64,000 nucleotides of DNA from Anaeromonas frigoriresistens (GTDB taxonomy: Bacteria; Bacillota; Clostridia; Tissierellales; SIT17): assembly GCF_016820655.1 (NCBI RefSeq), contig NZ_WSFT01000036.1:173300-237299 (forward strand), written 5' to 3'. Each line of letters opens with the position of its first letter. The first letter of the stretch is position 1. A program made the position numbers and the translations under genes. The notes beneath the pieces were generated by a model, which did not search any database, was not told the DNA's origin, and saw only the letters and a list, made by a program, of their open reading frames with translations. Positions 25,450-35,105 of the stretch are shown here, piece by piece.

Positions 25450-26457
25450 TTATTCTCTTTGTTCAAAAATTCTATCGGTTATTATCCACTTATTATTTTT
25501 ATAACTGAATTTTACAGTGAAAGTATATTTGCCTCTTAATTGATCTTCAGTTTTTTGAACTAAATGATATTCTTCATTATCTACTTTTTTTAATTCATAA
25601 GGTTTGTCTTCATAGATTCTAGTTGGGCCACCTTTTGCAATGATATACAAACCATCTTCCTGATTCTTATAATAATTATTTACATATGTTTTCACTAAAT
25701 CTCTATTAGCAATTTGAGATATATGATTGATTAATTCTTCTTTAGAGTTAAAGTCCTTAACCTTCTGACTATCAGCTTCCCTTTGGGGGAAAAGTCTATC
25801 CATATATTCATTTTCTATAGATATTGCTTTTTCCTTAGTTAAGTCTGCACCATTATTGTTATCCATATCTATATTGAAAGAATTAACCATTTTATCTAAC
25901 GTATATTTATTTTTATTGTAGTACTCAATAGAAGTTAAAGATATGAAATGATACTCTCTATTATTATTGATATAGACCATCTCATAATGATACTTATCAT
26001 CAGTTTCTCCTTTTATAATAGTTGCTTCAATACCAGTATCAAGGATTATATCTTCTTTAATGAGATTTTTCTCGTCTGCATTTTTATAGGGGGTAGAAAT
26101 ATCCTTCATATAGTTTGAACCGTAAATTCTAATGTCTTTTGAATCATCTTTTTTAAAAAATGTTATTCCATCTCCATTTTGTGATTCCTCATAGGGCCAT
26201 TTTTCAGGGTGCTTTATATTAAATTCAAACCTAGAGTTGTTATATGTTTTCCATGTAATTTCATTATTTTCTTCACTGTCCTTATTCTTGGAGTCTTTCT
26301 CTTCTGAGTTATTATCCTTTGGGTCATTATTCTCATCAGGTTGTTCTTCAGTTTGACTATCATCAGGCATATCTACGTCATCTTCAGCATTACAACCAAT
26401 AGTTATGGATAATAATATTATGAATATAACTGTTAATAATGTTTTTTTATATTTCAT
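25450..26457 (-). CDS. Lipoprotein with acidic linker, unknown function
   Basis: Surface lipoprotein of 335 residues. Signal peptide with lipobox ending ITIGC (Cys22), then an Asp/Glu/Asn-rich linker to about residue 67. The linker leads to a domain beginning WKTYNNSRFEFNIKHPEKWP, which looks like the PsbP/MOG1-like fold found in many lipoproteins. The C-terminal 120 residues (YKNQEDGLYIIAKGGPTRIYED ... KFSYKNNKWIITDRIF) may be a second small domain. AGGAGG precedes ATG 26457. No partner gene is evident; it is divergent from the FAD gene at 26590. Confidence 0.7.
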   Translation of the reverse strand: MKYKKTLLTVIFIILLSITIGCNAEDDVDMPDDSQTEEQPDENNDPKDNNSEEKDSKNKDSEENNEITWKTYNNSRFEFNIKHPEKWPYEESQNGDGITFFKKDDSKDIRIYGSNYMKDISTPYKNADEKNLIKEDIILDTGIEATIIKGETDDKYHYEMVYINNNREYHFISLTSIEYYNKNKYTLDKMVNSFNIDMDNNNGADLTKEKAISIENEYMDRLFPQREADSQKVKDFNSKEELINHISQIANRDLVKTYVNNYYKNQEDGLYIIAKGGPTRIYEDKPYELKKVDNEEYHLVQKTEDQLRGKYTFTVKFSYKNNKWIITDRIFEQRE

Positions 26458-26589
26458 CAAATGCCTCCTATATAGTAGTTATATTATTTTCTCTCTTATT
26501 CAACTTATACCCAATACAAATTATTTTAAAAATTTATGGGATAATAGGCTTTAATGATATAATAATAAATAATACAAAGGAGAGAGAAT

Positions 26590-28185
26590 ATGATAAGAGT
26601 AAATGAAATTAAATTAGATATAAACGAATCTATTAATGAATTACCAAAAAAAATTGCTAGAGCGTTAAAAGTTAATGAAAATGAAATAGTAGACTATTCT
26701 ATATATAGAGAATCTATAGATGCTAGAAGAAAAGGAAAGCTTTTTTTTGTTTATACTGTTGATGTAGAATTAAAAAACGAAAAAAATATTAGGTTCAAAA
26801 GAAACGTTTCAAAAACTCCTGATTATAGTTATAAAAATGTAGAGTCTGGGAATAAGTCTTTGAAATATAGACCAGTAATAATTGGTACGGGTCCTTCTGG
26901 GTTATTTGCTGGGTTACTGTTAGCCCAAAGAGGGTATAAACCAATTTTAATTGAAAGAGGTAAGGATGTAGACGGTAGAAGTGAAGATGTAGAGAGGTTT
27001 TGGAATAAAAGAGAATTAAACACTGAATCAAATATCCAATTTGGGGAAGGTGGAGCCGGAACATTTTCTGATGGAAAGCTTACCTCTAGAAGTAAAGATT
27101 TGAGAGCGAGAAAAGTAGTAGAAGAATTAGTGATAAGCGGAGCTCCTAAAGAAATAATATATTCCCATTTACCCCATGTAGGTACAGATATATTAAAAGA
27201 AGTAGTAAAGGATATAAGAAAAAGAATAGAAGAATTAGGAGGAGAAATTAAGTTTAATACTAAATTAACTAGTATTGAACTTAATAATGAATCTTCTGTA
27301 GAAGGAATTATTATTAATAATGAAGAAACTATTAATACTAATGCTTTATTTTTAGGAATTGGTCATAGTGCTAGAGATACTTATGAAATGCTATATAAAA
27401 AGGGGTTAAAAATGGAATCAAAGCCTCTTTCCATAGGAGTTAGAATAGAGCATCCTCAAATAATGATAGATAAAGTTCAATATGAAGAATTTTATGATAA
27501 TCCTAGATTAGGAGCAGCCAGTTATAGGCTTAGTCATAGGGCCTCTAATGGTAGAGGAGTGTACACCTTTTGTATGTGTCCTGGAGGGATGGTGGTAGCT
27601 GCTGCTAGTGAGGAAAATATGGTGGTAACTAATGGAATGAGTGAGCATAAAAGAGATAAGGACAATGCTAATAGTGCATTATTAGTACAGGTTTCTCCTG
27701 AAGATTATGAAGATGATAATCCATTATCAGGAATAAAGCTTCAAAGGGAAATAGAAAAAAGAGCCTTTGAAATCGGGGGAAAGAATTATAATGCTCCTAT
27801 TCAGTTAGTAAAAGATTTTTTAGATAACAAAAAAACGAATAAAATAGAAGGGGTAAATCCATCATATCTACCAGGAGTTACTTATTCGAATCTATGGGAC
27901 TGTTTACCTCATTATATATGTACTGCTCTTAAGGAAGGTATAATAGATATGGATAAAAAGTTAAAAGAATTTGGGCGAGGAGATGCTATACTAACAGGTG
28001 TAGAAACTAGAAGTTCATCTCCTGTTAGAATTATTAGAGATAAAGAATCATTACAAAGCATAAATATAGAAGGAATATATCCCATTGGAGAAGGAGCAGG
28101 GTATGCTGGCGGAATTATTTCTGCTGCAATAGATGGTATAAGGGCTGCTGAAAAAATAATTGAGAATTATAAACCTTTTAATTAA
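26590..28185 (+). CDS. FAD-dependent dehydrogenase of the COG2509 type (long form)
   Basis: Flavoprotein of 531 residues. An N-terminal alpha/beta domain (residues 1-85, IRVNEIKLDINESINELPKK) precedes the FAD Rossmann motif (PVIIGTGPSGLFAGLLLAQRG), then FGEGGAGTFSDGKLTSR, YTFCMCPGGMVVAA, and the final GEGAGYAGGIISAAIDG. The family is widespread in anaerobes but its substrate is unknown. AAAGGAGAG precedes ATG. A shorter paralogue lies at 13828. A NatAB-type exporter follows 39 bases downstream and may be co-transcribed. Confidence 0.82.
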   Translation: MIRVNEIKLDINESINELPKKIARALKVNENEIVDYSIYRESIDARRKGKLFFVYTVDVELKNEKNIRFKRNVSKTPDYSYKNVESGNKSLKYRPVIIGTGPSGLFAGLLLAQRGYKPILIERGKDVDGRSEDVERFWNKRELNTESNIQFGEGGAGTFSDGKLTSRSKDLRARKVVEELVISGAPKEIIYSHLPHVGTDILKEVVKDIRKRIEELGGEIKFNTKLTSIELNNESSVEGIIINNEETINTNALFLGIGHSARDTYEMLYKKGLKMESKPLSIGVRIEHPQIMIDKVQYEEFYDNPRLGAASYRLSHRASNGRGVYTFCMCPGGMVVAAASEENMVVTNGMSEHKRDKDNANSALLVQVSPEDYEDDNPLSGIKLQREIEKRAFEIGGKNYNAPIQLVKDFLDNKKTNKIEGVNPSYLPGVTYSNLWDCLPHYICTALKEGIIDMDKKLKEFGRGDAILTGVETRSSSPVRIIRDKESLQSINIEGIYPIGEGAGYAGGIISAAIDGIRAAEKIIENYKPFN

Positions 28186-28224
28186 TTTTCATTAATGTAT
28201 TTTTATTTTTGGGGAGGGGAAAAG

Positions 28225-29004
28225 ATGATCGAAGTTAAATCATTAAGAAAAGTCTATAAGTTGAGCAAAAAACAAATGTTAAAAAACAATACAGTAGAAA
28301 GAAAAAAGGTAGCAGTAGATAATATTTCTTTTGTTACTAATAAAGGTGAAATATTTGGTCTATTAGGACCTAATGGTGCAGGCAAAACTACTACCTTAAG
28401 ATGTATATCTACTCTTATAAAACCTACACAAGGAGAAATTTTAGTTGATGGGTTAAATATAAATAAACAAGCAGAAGAGGTTAGAAAGAAAATCTCCTTT
28501 TTAACTAATGAACTAAAGCTAGACACCCATTTTACTCCGAAATATACAATGGAGTACTTTGGGAGTTTTTATGGATTATCTAAAAGAGAAATAGAAGAAA
28601 GAACGGAATATTTGTTCCAAGAATTTGGCATAGATAACTTTGCTTATACGAAGATAGAAGAATTGTCTACGGGTATGAAACAGAAATTATCTATTGCAGT
28701 AAGTCTTATTCATGATCCAGAGTTGGTTATTTTTGATGAACCTACTAATGGCTTAGATATAATTACTGCTAGAGCGGTTATGAATTATTTGCAAAAATTA
28801 AGAGAACAAGGCAAATCTGTTATTATATCTACCCATATTATGTCTGTAGCTTCAAAACTATGTGATAGAATAGCTATATTAATTGATGGTAAAATTAGAG
28901 CAAATGGAACTGTTCAAGAAATACTATATAAAACAGGAGCAGATGATCTAGAAGATGCATTTTTCAAACTATACAATAATGTTAGTATTGGAGAGAAGAT
29001 ATGA
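28225..29004 (+). CDS. ABC transporter ATP-binding protein, NatA-like
   Basis: Cytoplasmic ATPase of 259 residues. It has Walker A (GPNGAGKTT), signature LSTGMKQKLSIAVSL, Walker B (LVIFDEPTNGLD) and the switch His in STHIMS. A Lys-rich insertion (LSKKQMLKNNTVERKKVA) near the N-terminus is usual in NatA sodium-export ATPases. I start it at ATG 28225 after GGGGAGGGG. Its stop overlaps the permease start by 4 bases. Confidence 0.85.
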   Translation: MIEVKSLRKVYKLSKKQMLKNNTVERKKVAVDNISFVTNKGEIFGLLGPNGAGKTTTLRCISTLIKPTQGEILVDGLNINKQAEEVRKKISFLTNELKLDTHFTPKYTMEYFGSFYGLSKREIEERTEYLFQEFGIDNFAYTKIEELSTGMKQKLSIAVSLIHDPELVIFDEPTNGLDIITARAVMNYLQKLREQGKSVIISTHIMSVASKLCDRIAILIDGKIRANGTVQEILYKTGADDLEDAFFKLYNNVSIGEKI

Positions 29005-30227
29005 ATAAAAATTTAAGTGTAATTATAAAAAAAGAACTTAAAAGGGTATTTACAGATAAAAGAATAGTTTTTACTGCATTCATTCTGCCTGCTTTAAGTA
29101 TAGCATTAATATATTCTATAATGGGAGTTGCATTGGGGAATATGATTGAGGATAGAGAAGAGTATATTCCTAAAGCTTATGTACGAAATATGCCCCAAAA
29201 ATTTGAGAATTTAATTTCTAATGAACCCTATAATGATATGGTTGATATTGAAAAAATATCGGATGATAAAGAATTAGAAAATATAAAAGAAAAAATTAAA
29301 TTAGGAGAAATAGATATATTAGTAGTTTTTGAAAAGAATTTCGAAGAAAAATTAAAAAACTATGAAAATAAAGAGAAACCTAGTATCAAAACTTTCTATA
29401 ATTCTTCTGAAGATTATTCGTCAGATGCTAGATTTGGATTATTTAATCAATTGTTCAGTCGCTATGAAAATATGGTAATTGGTGAAAGGTTAGGTAATAT
29501 TGAATATACTAGTGCTTTTAATATTGACATCGGATCCGAAATAAATGATTTAGTTGATGAGAAAGAAGCAACTGGGAAAGGTTTAAGCTTTTTAATGCCA
29601 ATGCTTATATCAATATTTTTATTTGCGGGAGCAATGGGAATAGGTATGGATTCCATTGCAGGAGAAAAAGAAAGAGGAACTATGGCTACTCTTTTAGTCA
29701 CTCCACTCAAAAGAGAAACTATAGCCTTTGGCAAGATAATTTCTTTGAGTATCATATCTATTATAAGTGCTTTATCATCTTTTATAGGGATAATAGTATC
29801 TTTTCCTTTTTCTAAAGCAGTTTTAGGTGGAGATAAAGATATGAATTTAACTAATCTGAAATTTGGGGCATCTGACTTGGGAAAACTATTTATTATAATG
29901 ATTACCCTGGTAGGAATCTATGTGGGACTTATATGTCTTTTATCAATTATAGCAAAAACAGTAAAAGAAGCTGGAACTTATATAACTCCAGTTTATATGA
30001 TAGTTATGGCATCTAGCTTTATGAATATGTTTAGTAATAGTGACCCTGAAATGTGGCAGTTCTTGATACCTATTTATGGTAGTGTAGTAGCTATTAAGAA
30101 CATACTCATGTTTCAATTAACTTGGACCCATGTATTAATATCTGCTTCTGTGTCAGTAGTATCAACGATTTTTTTAATATATCTAATTAAGAAAATGTTC
30201 AATAATGAAAAAGTTATGTTTGGATAA
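29001..30227 (+). CDS. ABC-2 type permease, NatB-like
   Basis: Membrane subunit of 408 residues. One N-terminal helix (IVFTAFILPALSIALIYSIMGVAL), a large extracellular domain of about 150 residues, then five or six helices starting LSFLMPMLISIFLFAGAMGIGMDSIAGEKERGTMATLLVTP. The last motif is characteristic of NatB/ABC-2 exporters. It is coupled to the ATPase gene by an ATGA overlap. Sodium export is the family precedent; another small molecule is possible. Confidence 0.84.
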   Translation: MNKNLSVIIKKELKRVFTDKRIVFTAFILPALSIALIYSIMGVALGNMIEDREEYIPKAYVRNMPQKFENLISNEPYNDMVDIEKISDDKELENIKEKIKLGEIDILVVFEKNFEEKLKNYENKEKPSIKTFYNSSEDYSSDARFGLFNQLFSRYENMVIGERLGNIEYTSAFNIDIGSEINDLVDEKEATGKGLSFLMPMLISIFLFAGAMGIGMDSIAGEKERGTMATLLVTPLKRETIAFGKIISLSIISIISALSSFIGIIVSFPFSKAVLGGDKDMNLTNLKFGASDLGKLFIIMITLVGIYVGLICLLSIIAKTVKEAGTYITPVYMIVMASSFMNMFSNSDPEMWQFLIPIYGSVVAIKNILMFQLTWTHVLISASVSVVSTIFLIYLIKKMFNNEKVMFG

Positions 30228-30344
30228 TTATCAAAAATATTGTTTAGGATGGGTTTAGTGATTTGTTTTTAGGACATATAAACTATTGACAGTTAACATC
30301 TTTGATAGTAATATTGTATAAATATTACTTTGAGGAGATTAGCT

Positions 30345-30821
30345 ATGGGATATACTATACTAGACATATTAGATAAATTAATACAAGTAGAAATTAATAT
30401 AAAAAACGTTTATTTAGAAGTTGCTAAGATAACAAAGTTTAGAAGAGTAAATATAGTGGCCAGGATATTATCAAAAGATAAAGAACGCCATATAGAATAT
30501 TATAAAGAGATAAGGGAAGAAAATAGTTTTGAACTGGAGGAAGATATACCTTTTGATATATATGATAAAATATCATTTTTAGTAAATCAATTTAAAACTC
30601 GAATTAGAATTGAAAACTTTAATACATTAGATGAATTGTTGGATTATGCATTAGAATATGAAGAGATGAACAAAGCATTACTTATTGATATGCAGGGAAG
30701 ATTATTAAGAAAGAAAGAAGATAATAATACTGTAGCTTATAAAGTATTACTAGAGATAATTAGAGAAAGACAAAAGCATATAAGTAACATTCAGAATTTT
30801 ATTAAGCCTAAAAATAAATAA
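30345..30821 (+). CDS. Small helical protein, rubrerythrin/ferritin-like fold suspected
   Basis: Protein of 158 residues predicted almost entirely helical, with an Asp/Glu/His pattern (LIQVEINIKNVYLEVAK, SKDKERHIEYYKEIREE, ALEYEEMNKALL, RERQKHISNI) spaced like the metal-binding four-helix bundle of rubrerythrin. No rubredoxin domain. Function unknown. I start it at ATG 30345, 7 bases after GAGGAG; an in-frame TTG at 30330 overlaps that site. It is monocistronic with its own terminator. Confidence 0.6.
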   Translation: MGYTILDILDKLIQVEINIKNVYLEVAKITKFRRVNIVARILSKDKERHIEYYKEIREENSFELEEDIPFDIYDKISFLVNQFKTRIRIENFNTLDELLDYALEYEEMNKALLIDMQGRLLRKKEDNNTVAYKVLLEIIRERQKHISNIQNFIKPKNK

Positions 30822-30824
30822 AAT

Positions 30825-30856
30825 CAGAACTGGAAAATCACTGGTTCTGCTTTTTT
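30825..30856 (+). terminator. Intrinsic terminator
   Basis: CAGAAC (30825-30830) pairs with GTTCTG (30844-30849), with weaker inner pairs, followed by CTTTTTT. Confidence 0.6.
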
Positions 30857-30917
30857 ATTTCTAATTTTATTATACCGTGATATACTATATTTTAATATTG
30901 GATATTGAAGGGAGCTT

Positions 30918-32186
30918 GTGAATACTATGAATAATTTTAAGAAGAGAGGATATATAGCTCTAGCAGATGCAGCCGCTTCCCAATTCTTCCTAGGATATAT
31001 AATTGAAGGTTTTAGGATAACGTTATCAGTGGTAATATTTCCTGTTCTTCTTTATTTATATAAAGAACTTAATCCTATAATAACTGCATTATTTACGGGT
31101 ATTATAGGAGTAATAATAAGAAGTATATTTATGGTGTTATCTGGATACACATTTATGGAAGGTTTATACCATAGCTATCCAGAGATAGTATTTTATATTG
31201 TATATGGAATTCTTTATTACTTCTTGTTATATAGAGTCAAAGAATCAAGTAAATCTCAATGGCTAATTAGTATTATAATATGTGACTTTGCATCTAATTT
31301 ATCAGAGGTTATTTTTCGAATAATTATAATAGGTGGAAGAGACTTTAATCATATAATAAGATCTTTATTAATCATAGCCTTGTTAAGGGGAATCTTAGCG
31401 TTTCTAATATTAATATCAATTAATTACTATAAATTTTTAGCTGTAAAAAAGGAACATCAAGAAAGATATAGAAGACTAATAGATCTTTCGGTAGACATTG
31501 AAAGTGAAGTATATTATATGAATATGAATATTGATTATATTGAAAAGGTAATGACTAATTCTTATCATTTGTATGAAAAATTAGATGATGAGAATAAAAA
31601 AGAAGAAAGAGAGATAGCACTTCAAATAGCTAAAGATGTACATGAGATAAAGAAAAATTATATTCGAGTAATAGATGGTATAGAAGGAATAATGGAAAAT
31701 AAAATAAGATATGTTAGTATGACTTTAGAAGATATAGTGGGTATTTTGAGAAAGAATATAGACTCATATATTCAAAGAAATAATTTAAATACCAGGATAA
31801 CATATGATATAGAAGGAAATGTATCAGTTTCAAAACATTACTACCTGATGTCAATATTAAGAAATTTATTGATGAATTCTTTGGAATCAATAGATAACGA
31901 TCTTGGAGAAATAGATTTGGTCTATAAAACTCAAAAAAACAACCACATATTTTTAATTAAAGACAATGGCAAGGGTATAAAAGATAAAAATATAGATTAT
32001 ATTTTTCATCCTGGGTTCTCTACCAAATTCAATCAGGATTCAGGAGCTATAAAGCGAGGAATTGGTTTAACATTAGTAAAAGATATAGTAGAAAAAATTT
32101 TCAATGGTAAAATATTTGTAGAATCTAACACTGAAGTTACTGTATTTAGGATAGTTATACCTATTGGGAAATTGGAGGAAAAGTAA
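30918..32186 (+). CDS. Membrane sensor histidine kinase, GlnK/YcbA type
   Basis: Sensor kinase of 422 residues. Five or six membrane helices occupy residues 20-170. A helical dimerisation region carries the likely phosphoacceptor His242 (KDVHEIKKNY). The GHKL ATPase has its N-box at about 314-323 (LRNLLMNSLES), G1 DNGKGI and G2 RGIGLTLV. It overlaps the response-regulator gene by one base. The regulator's YcbB output domain makes this the GlnK-GlnL class, which in Bacillus senses glutamine. The start is uncertain: GTG 30918 is 3 bases, and ATG 30927 is 12 bases, after AAGGGAG. Confidence 0.82.
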   Translation: MNTMNNFKKRGYIALADAAASQFFLGYIIEGFRITLSVVIFPVLLYLYKELNPIITALFTGIIGVIIRSIFMVLSGYTFMEGLYHSYPEIVFYIVYGILYYFLLYRVKESSKSQWLISIIICDFASNLSEVIFRIIIIGGRDFNHIIRSLLIIALLRGILAFLILISINYYKFLAVKKEHQERYRRLIDLSVDIESEVYYMNMNIDYIEKVMTNSYHLYEKLDDENKKEEREIALQIAKDVHEIKKNYIRVIDGIEGIMENKIRYVSMTLEDIVGILRKNIDSYIQRNNLNTRITYDIEGNVSVSKHYYLMSILRNLLMNSLESIDNDLGEIDLVYKTQKNNHIFLIKDNGKGIKDKNIDYIFHPGFSTKFNQDSGAIKRGIGLTLVKDIVEKIFNGKIFVESNTEVTVFRIVIPIGKLEEK

Positions 32187-33034
32187 TGTTGAAATTGTAT
32201 ATAGTGGATGATGATATAGCGGTTATAAAATCTTTAGAGAATATTATTGAGGATAATGATTTAGGAAATATCGTGGGAGCTTCTTCTGATGGGGAGGAAG
32301 CAATTGTCGAGATTAAAAGGATGTTACCTGATATTGTAATAGTTGATTTACTCATGCCTATGGTAGACGGTATTGAATTAGTTCATAGAATAAAAACAAT
32401 AGGTATAGATGTTAAATTTGTGATGATATCCCAAGTGAATTCAAAAAAAATGATAGAGAAGGCATATGACAAAGGTATAGATTTTTTTATAAGTAAGCCA
32501 ATAAACATCATAGAAATTATAAGAGTATTAAAAAATGTTTCTGAAACTATAGAGTTAAAGAAAAAATTAAAGACTATTGAGAATGTATTTAAAGATACGT
32601 CTATACAGATGAATTATACCAACTCTAAAACTGACGAACTACAGGACATTAAAATTATATTAAATAAGCTAGGCATTATGGGAGAAAAGGGAGCAGAAGA
32701 TATAATTGGTATATGTTCTTATTTAATAGAAACTAATTCTAGCATATTTGATTATAAAATAAAAGAAATATGTAATGAAACTACAGAAAACTCTACAGCA
32801 GCGGAACAAAGGATAAGGAGAGCAATAAACAAAGGACTATCTAATATAGCTCATTTGGGGTTAGAAGATTATATGAATGAAGTTTTTACTAGATATTCTA
32901 ATACATTATTTAATTTTGAAGATGTAAAAGCTGAAATGGACTATATAAGAGGAAAAAAGAAATCGGGAGGAAGAATTAGTATAAGAAAGTTTATCGATAG
33001 TTTGATGACCGAAAAATATATGAATATAAACTAA
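32186..33034 (+). CDS. glnL: Response regulator with YcbB output domain (GlnL type)
   Basis: Regulator of 282 residues. Receiver domain 1-120 with phosphoacceptor Asp54 (VIVDLLMPMVDG) and the conserved Lys in FFISKPINI. The C-terminal domain is of the YcbB type, including the strongly conserved TAAEQRIRRAINKGLSNIAHLGLEDY and the end RISIRKFIDSLM. Its kinase partner is directly upstream. In Bacillus the cognate system activates a glutaminase/glutamine-transporter operon; here the next gene is an NhaC antiporter, so the target may differ. Confidence 0.87.
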   Translation: MLKLYIVDDDIAVIKSLENIIEDNDLGNIVGASSDGEEAIVEIKRMLPDIVIVDLLMPMVDGIELVHRIKTIGIDVKFVMISQVNSKKMIEKAYDKGIDFFISKPINIIEIIRVLKNVSETIELKKKLKTIENVFKDTSIQMNYTNSKTDELQDIKIILNKLGIMGEKGAEDIIGICSYLIETNSSIFDYKIKEICNETTENSTAAEQRIRRAINKGLSNIAHLGLEDYMNEVFTRYSNTLFNFEDVKAEMDYIRGKKKSGGRISIRKFIDSLMTEKYMNIN

Positions 33035-33225
33035 TGATTAAGAAATTAGGACATTCATTTTATACATATGTGTAAGCAAAACTTAGTAGAATATTTAGCA
33101 ATATATTTGTATAAATATAACTTTCTGAAAATTCCAGTACTTTTTATGATTAATTATAAATTTTTTTGTATTTTTTTAAATTCCCTTTATTATAATATAT
33201 TTATAAAATATTAAGGGGGATTTAC

Positions 33226-34653
33226 ATGTCAGATGATCATAATAGTACCAAAAAAATGACTTTTGGTTTGGCAATGATACCAGTATTATTTTTAATAGGA
33301 TCATTGTTTGTAGCATTACAGATTTATGGAGCCGATCCACATATACCTTTGATTCTTTCAACAATTGTGGCGGCAGCTATAAGTATTAAAGTAGGTTATA
33401 GTTGGAATGAAGTGGAAGAAGGTATGATTGATTCTATAAAAATGTCTATGCAAGCAATATTAATATTAATGATTATTGGTATGCTGATAGGTACTTGGAT
33501 ATTATCAGGAGTAGTACCTACAATGATATATTATGGATTACAAATTTTATCTCCAGGTATATTCTTGATAGCAACCACTATACTTGCTACTATTGTAGCA
33601 TTAGCTACAGGAAGTTCTTGGACAACTGCAGGAACTGTAGGTATTGCACTAATTGGTATAGGAGAAGGATTAGGAATACCATTACCTATAGTAGCAGGAG
33701 CAATAATATCTGGTGCATATGCAGGGGATAAAATGTCACCATTATCAGATACTACAAATTTAGCACCAGCTATGGCAGGATCCAATCTTTTTGATCACAT
33801 AAAACATATGGTATATACGACTGGACCTAGTTATGTAATAGCACTAATATTATATGGAATTATCGGTATGAGATATTCTGGAGCAGAATCTAATGTCAAC
33901 ACAATTAGTAATATATTAGAAGGATTATCACAACAATTTACTATATCACCAATTTTATTATTAGCACCAGTAGTAGTAATAATGTTAGTAATATTTAAAA
34001 TACCAGCGATACCAGGACTTATTGGAGGAGTATTTATTGGTGCGATATTTGCCTTTACATTACAAGGAGCGAATCTAGGTGAAGTTATAGGTGCAGCTCA
34101 TTACGGATTTGAATCTACATCAGGAATAGAATCAGTTGACGAATTGTTAAGTGGTGGAGGATTAGATGGAATGATGTGGACTGTATCTTTAATACTCGCA
34201 GCAATGAGTTTTGGGGGAGTAATGGAGAAAACAGGAATGCTTTTTGCTATTGCTGAAAAAATATTAAAGGTTGCTAATAGTACAGGCTCATTAGTATTAT
34301 CCACTATTTTAACTGCTATTGGAATAAATTTAGTAGCAGGAGATCAATATTTATCAATTGTTATTACAGGAAGAATGTATAAAGATGTATATGAAGAGAG
34401 AGGATTACATCCGAAGAACTTATCTAGAGTTTTAGAGGACTCAGGAACCCTTACATCACCACTTGTTCCTTGGAATACTTGTGGTTCGTTTATGCACCAA
34501 GCATTAGGCGTTCATCCTTTTGCCTATGCACCTTTTGCTTTCGTAAACTTGCTTAACCCATTGATATCTATATTCTATGGATATACTGGTATAACAATGG
34601 AGAAGATAGACAAAGTTGAAATTAAGAAGAAAGAAGTTAAAACTATAGCATAA
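33226..34653 (+). CDS. NhaC-family Na+/H+ antiporter
   Basis: Antiporter of 475 residues with about eleven helices: MIPVLFLIGSLFVAL, IGMLIGTWILSGVVPTMIYYGL, LATGSSWTTAGTVGIALIGIG, and GAYAGDKMSPLSDTTNLAPA, the last being the most conserved NhaC motif. The C-terminal LVPWNTCGSFMHQALGV is also typical. Relatives exchange sodium for protons, or carboxylates such as malate/lactate in some Bacillus. AGGGGG precedes ATG. It lies 191 bases after the two-component system, which may control it. Confidence 0.87.
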   Translation: MSDDHNSTKKMTFGLAMIPVLFLIGSLFVALQIYGADPHIPLILSTIVAAAISIKVGYSWNEVEEGMIDSIKMSMQAILILMIIGMLIGTWILSGVVPTMIYYGLQILSPGIFLIATTILATIVALATGSSWTTAGTVGIALIGIGEGLGIPLPIVAGAIISGAYAGDKMSPLSDTTNLAPAMAGSNLFDHIKHMVYTTGPSYVIALILYGIIGMRYSGAESNVNTISNILEGLSQQFTISPILLLAPVVVIMLVIFKIPAIPGLIGGVFIGAIFAFTLQGANLGEVIGAAHYGFESTSGIESVDELLSGGGLDGMMWTVSLILAAMSFGGVMEKTGMLFAIAEKILKVANSTGSLVLSTILTAIGINLVAGDQYLSIVITGRMYKDVYEERGLHPKNLSRVLEDSGTLTSPLVPWNTCGSFMHQALGVHPFAYAPFAFVNLLNPLISIFYGYTGITMEKIDKVEIKKKEVKTIA

Positions 34654-34655
34654 AG

Positions 34656-34680
34656 ATAGACACCCATTGGGTGTCTATTA
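34656..34680. terminator. Hairpin between convergent genes
   Basis: Perfect arms ATAGACACCCA (34656-34666) and TGGGTGTCTAT (34668-34678). It ends at the stop of the minus-strand gene; T run weak on the plus side. Confidence 0.65.
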
Positions 34681-34929
34681 TATTATTTCTTTTTTCCATT
34701 CCATCATAAAATGCTTCATGGCTTGAAGTGTAGCATCTCCAGCTATTTCTTTTTCTCGATTTTTAGTCATACTCCAATCTTTGGTATCATTATTAAACTC
34801 TACTTCATCAATTAATTCTTGAAGTTTAATAATAGTCAAATTATCTTGATTTTTTCGTTTTAATAAATCACTATAAACTTTTTCATAAATCTCATCATAT
34901 TTATATTGTTCTAAAGTATCATATCCCAT
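34678..34929 (-). CDS. Hypothetical protein, 83 residues
   Basis: Small soluble protein, rich in charged residues and probably helical (YKYDEIYEKVYSDLLKRKN, MKHFMMEWKKEII). No family recognised. I accept it as real because AGGGGG is 8 bases before ATG 34929, it ends exactly at the terminator shared with the NhaC gene, and no plus-strand gene overlaps it. Confidence 0.6.
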   Translation of the reverse strand: MGYDTLEQYKYDEIYEKVYSDLLKRKNQDNLTIIKLQELIDEVEFNNDTKDWSMTKNREKEIAGDATLQAMKHFMMEWKKEII

Positions 34930-35105
34930 AAATAAGGCCCCCTAATATATTTTAGTAATTAAAATATCAATTATTTTATATATTCCCTTCAATTGTATGA
35001 TGAAACATTTCAACACTATGACAAGGGAAATATATATTATAGATTAGTCTAGATAAAAAGTATATAATATAATGAGATATTAAATTGTGTTAGGGATGTG
35101 GAATC

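Noticed and set aside
33495..33731. 78-codon plus-strand frame
   Set aside because: Out-of-frame reading within NhaC; no start signal.
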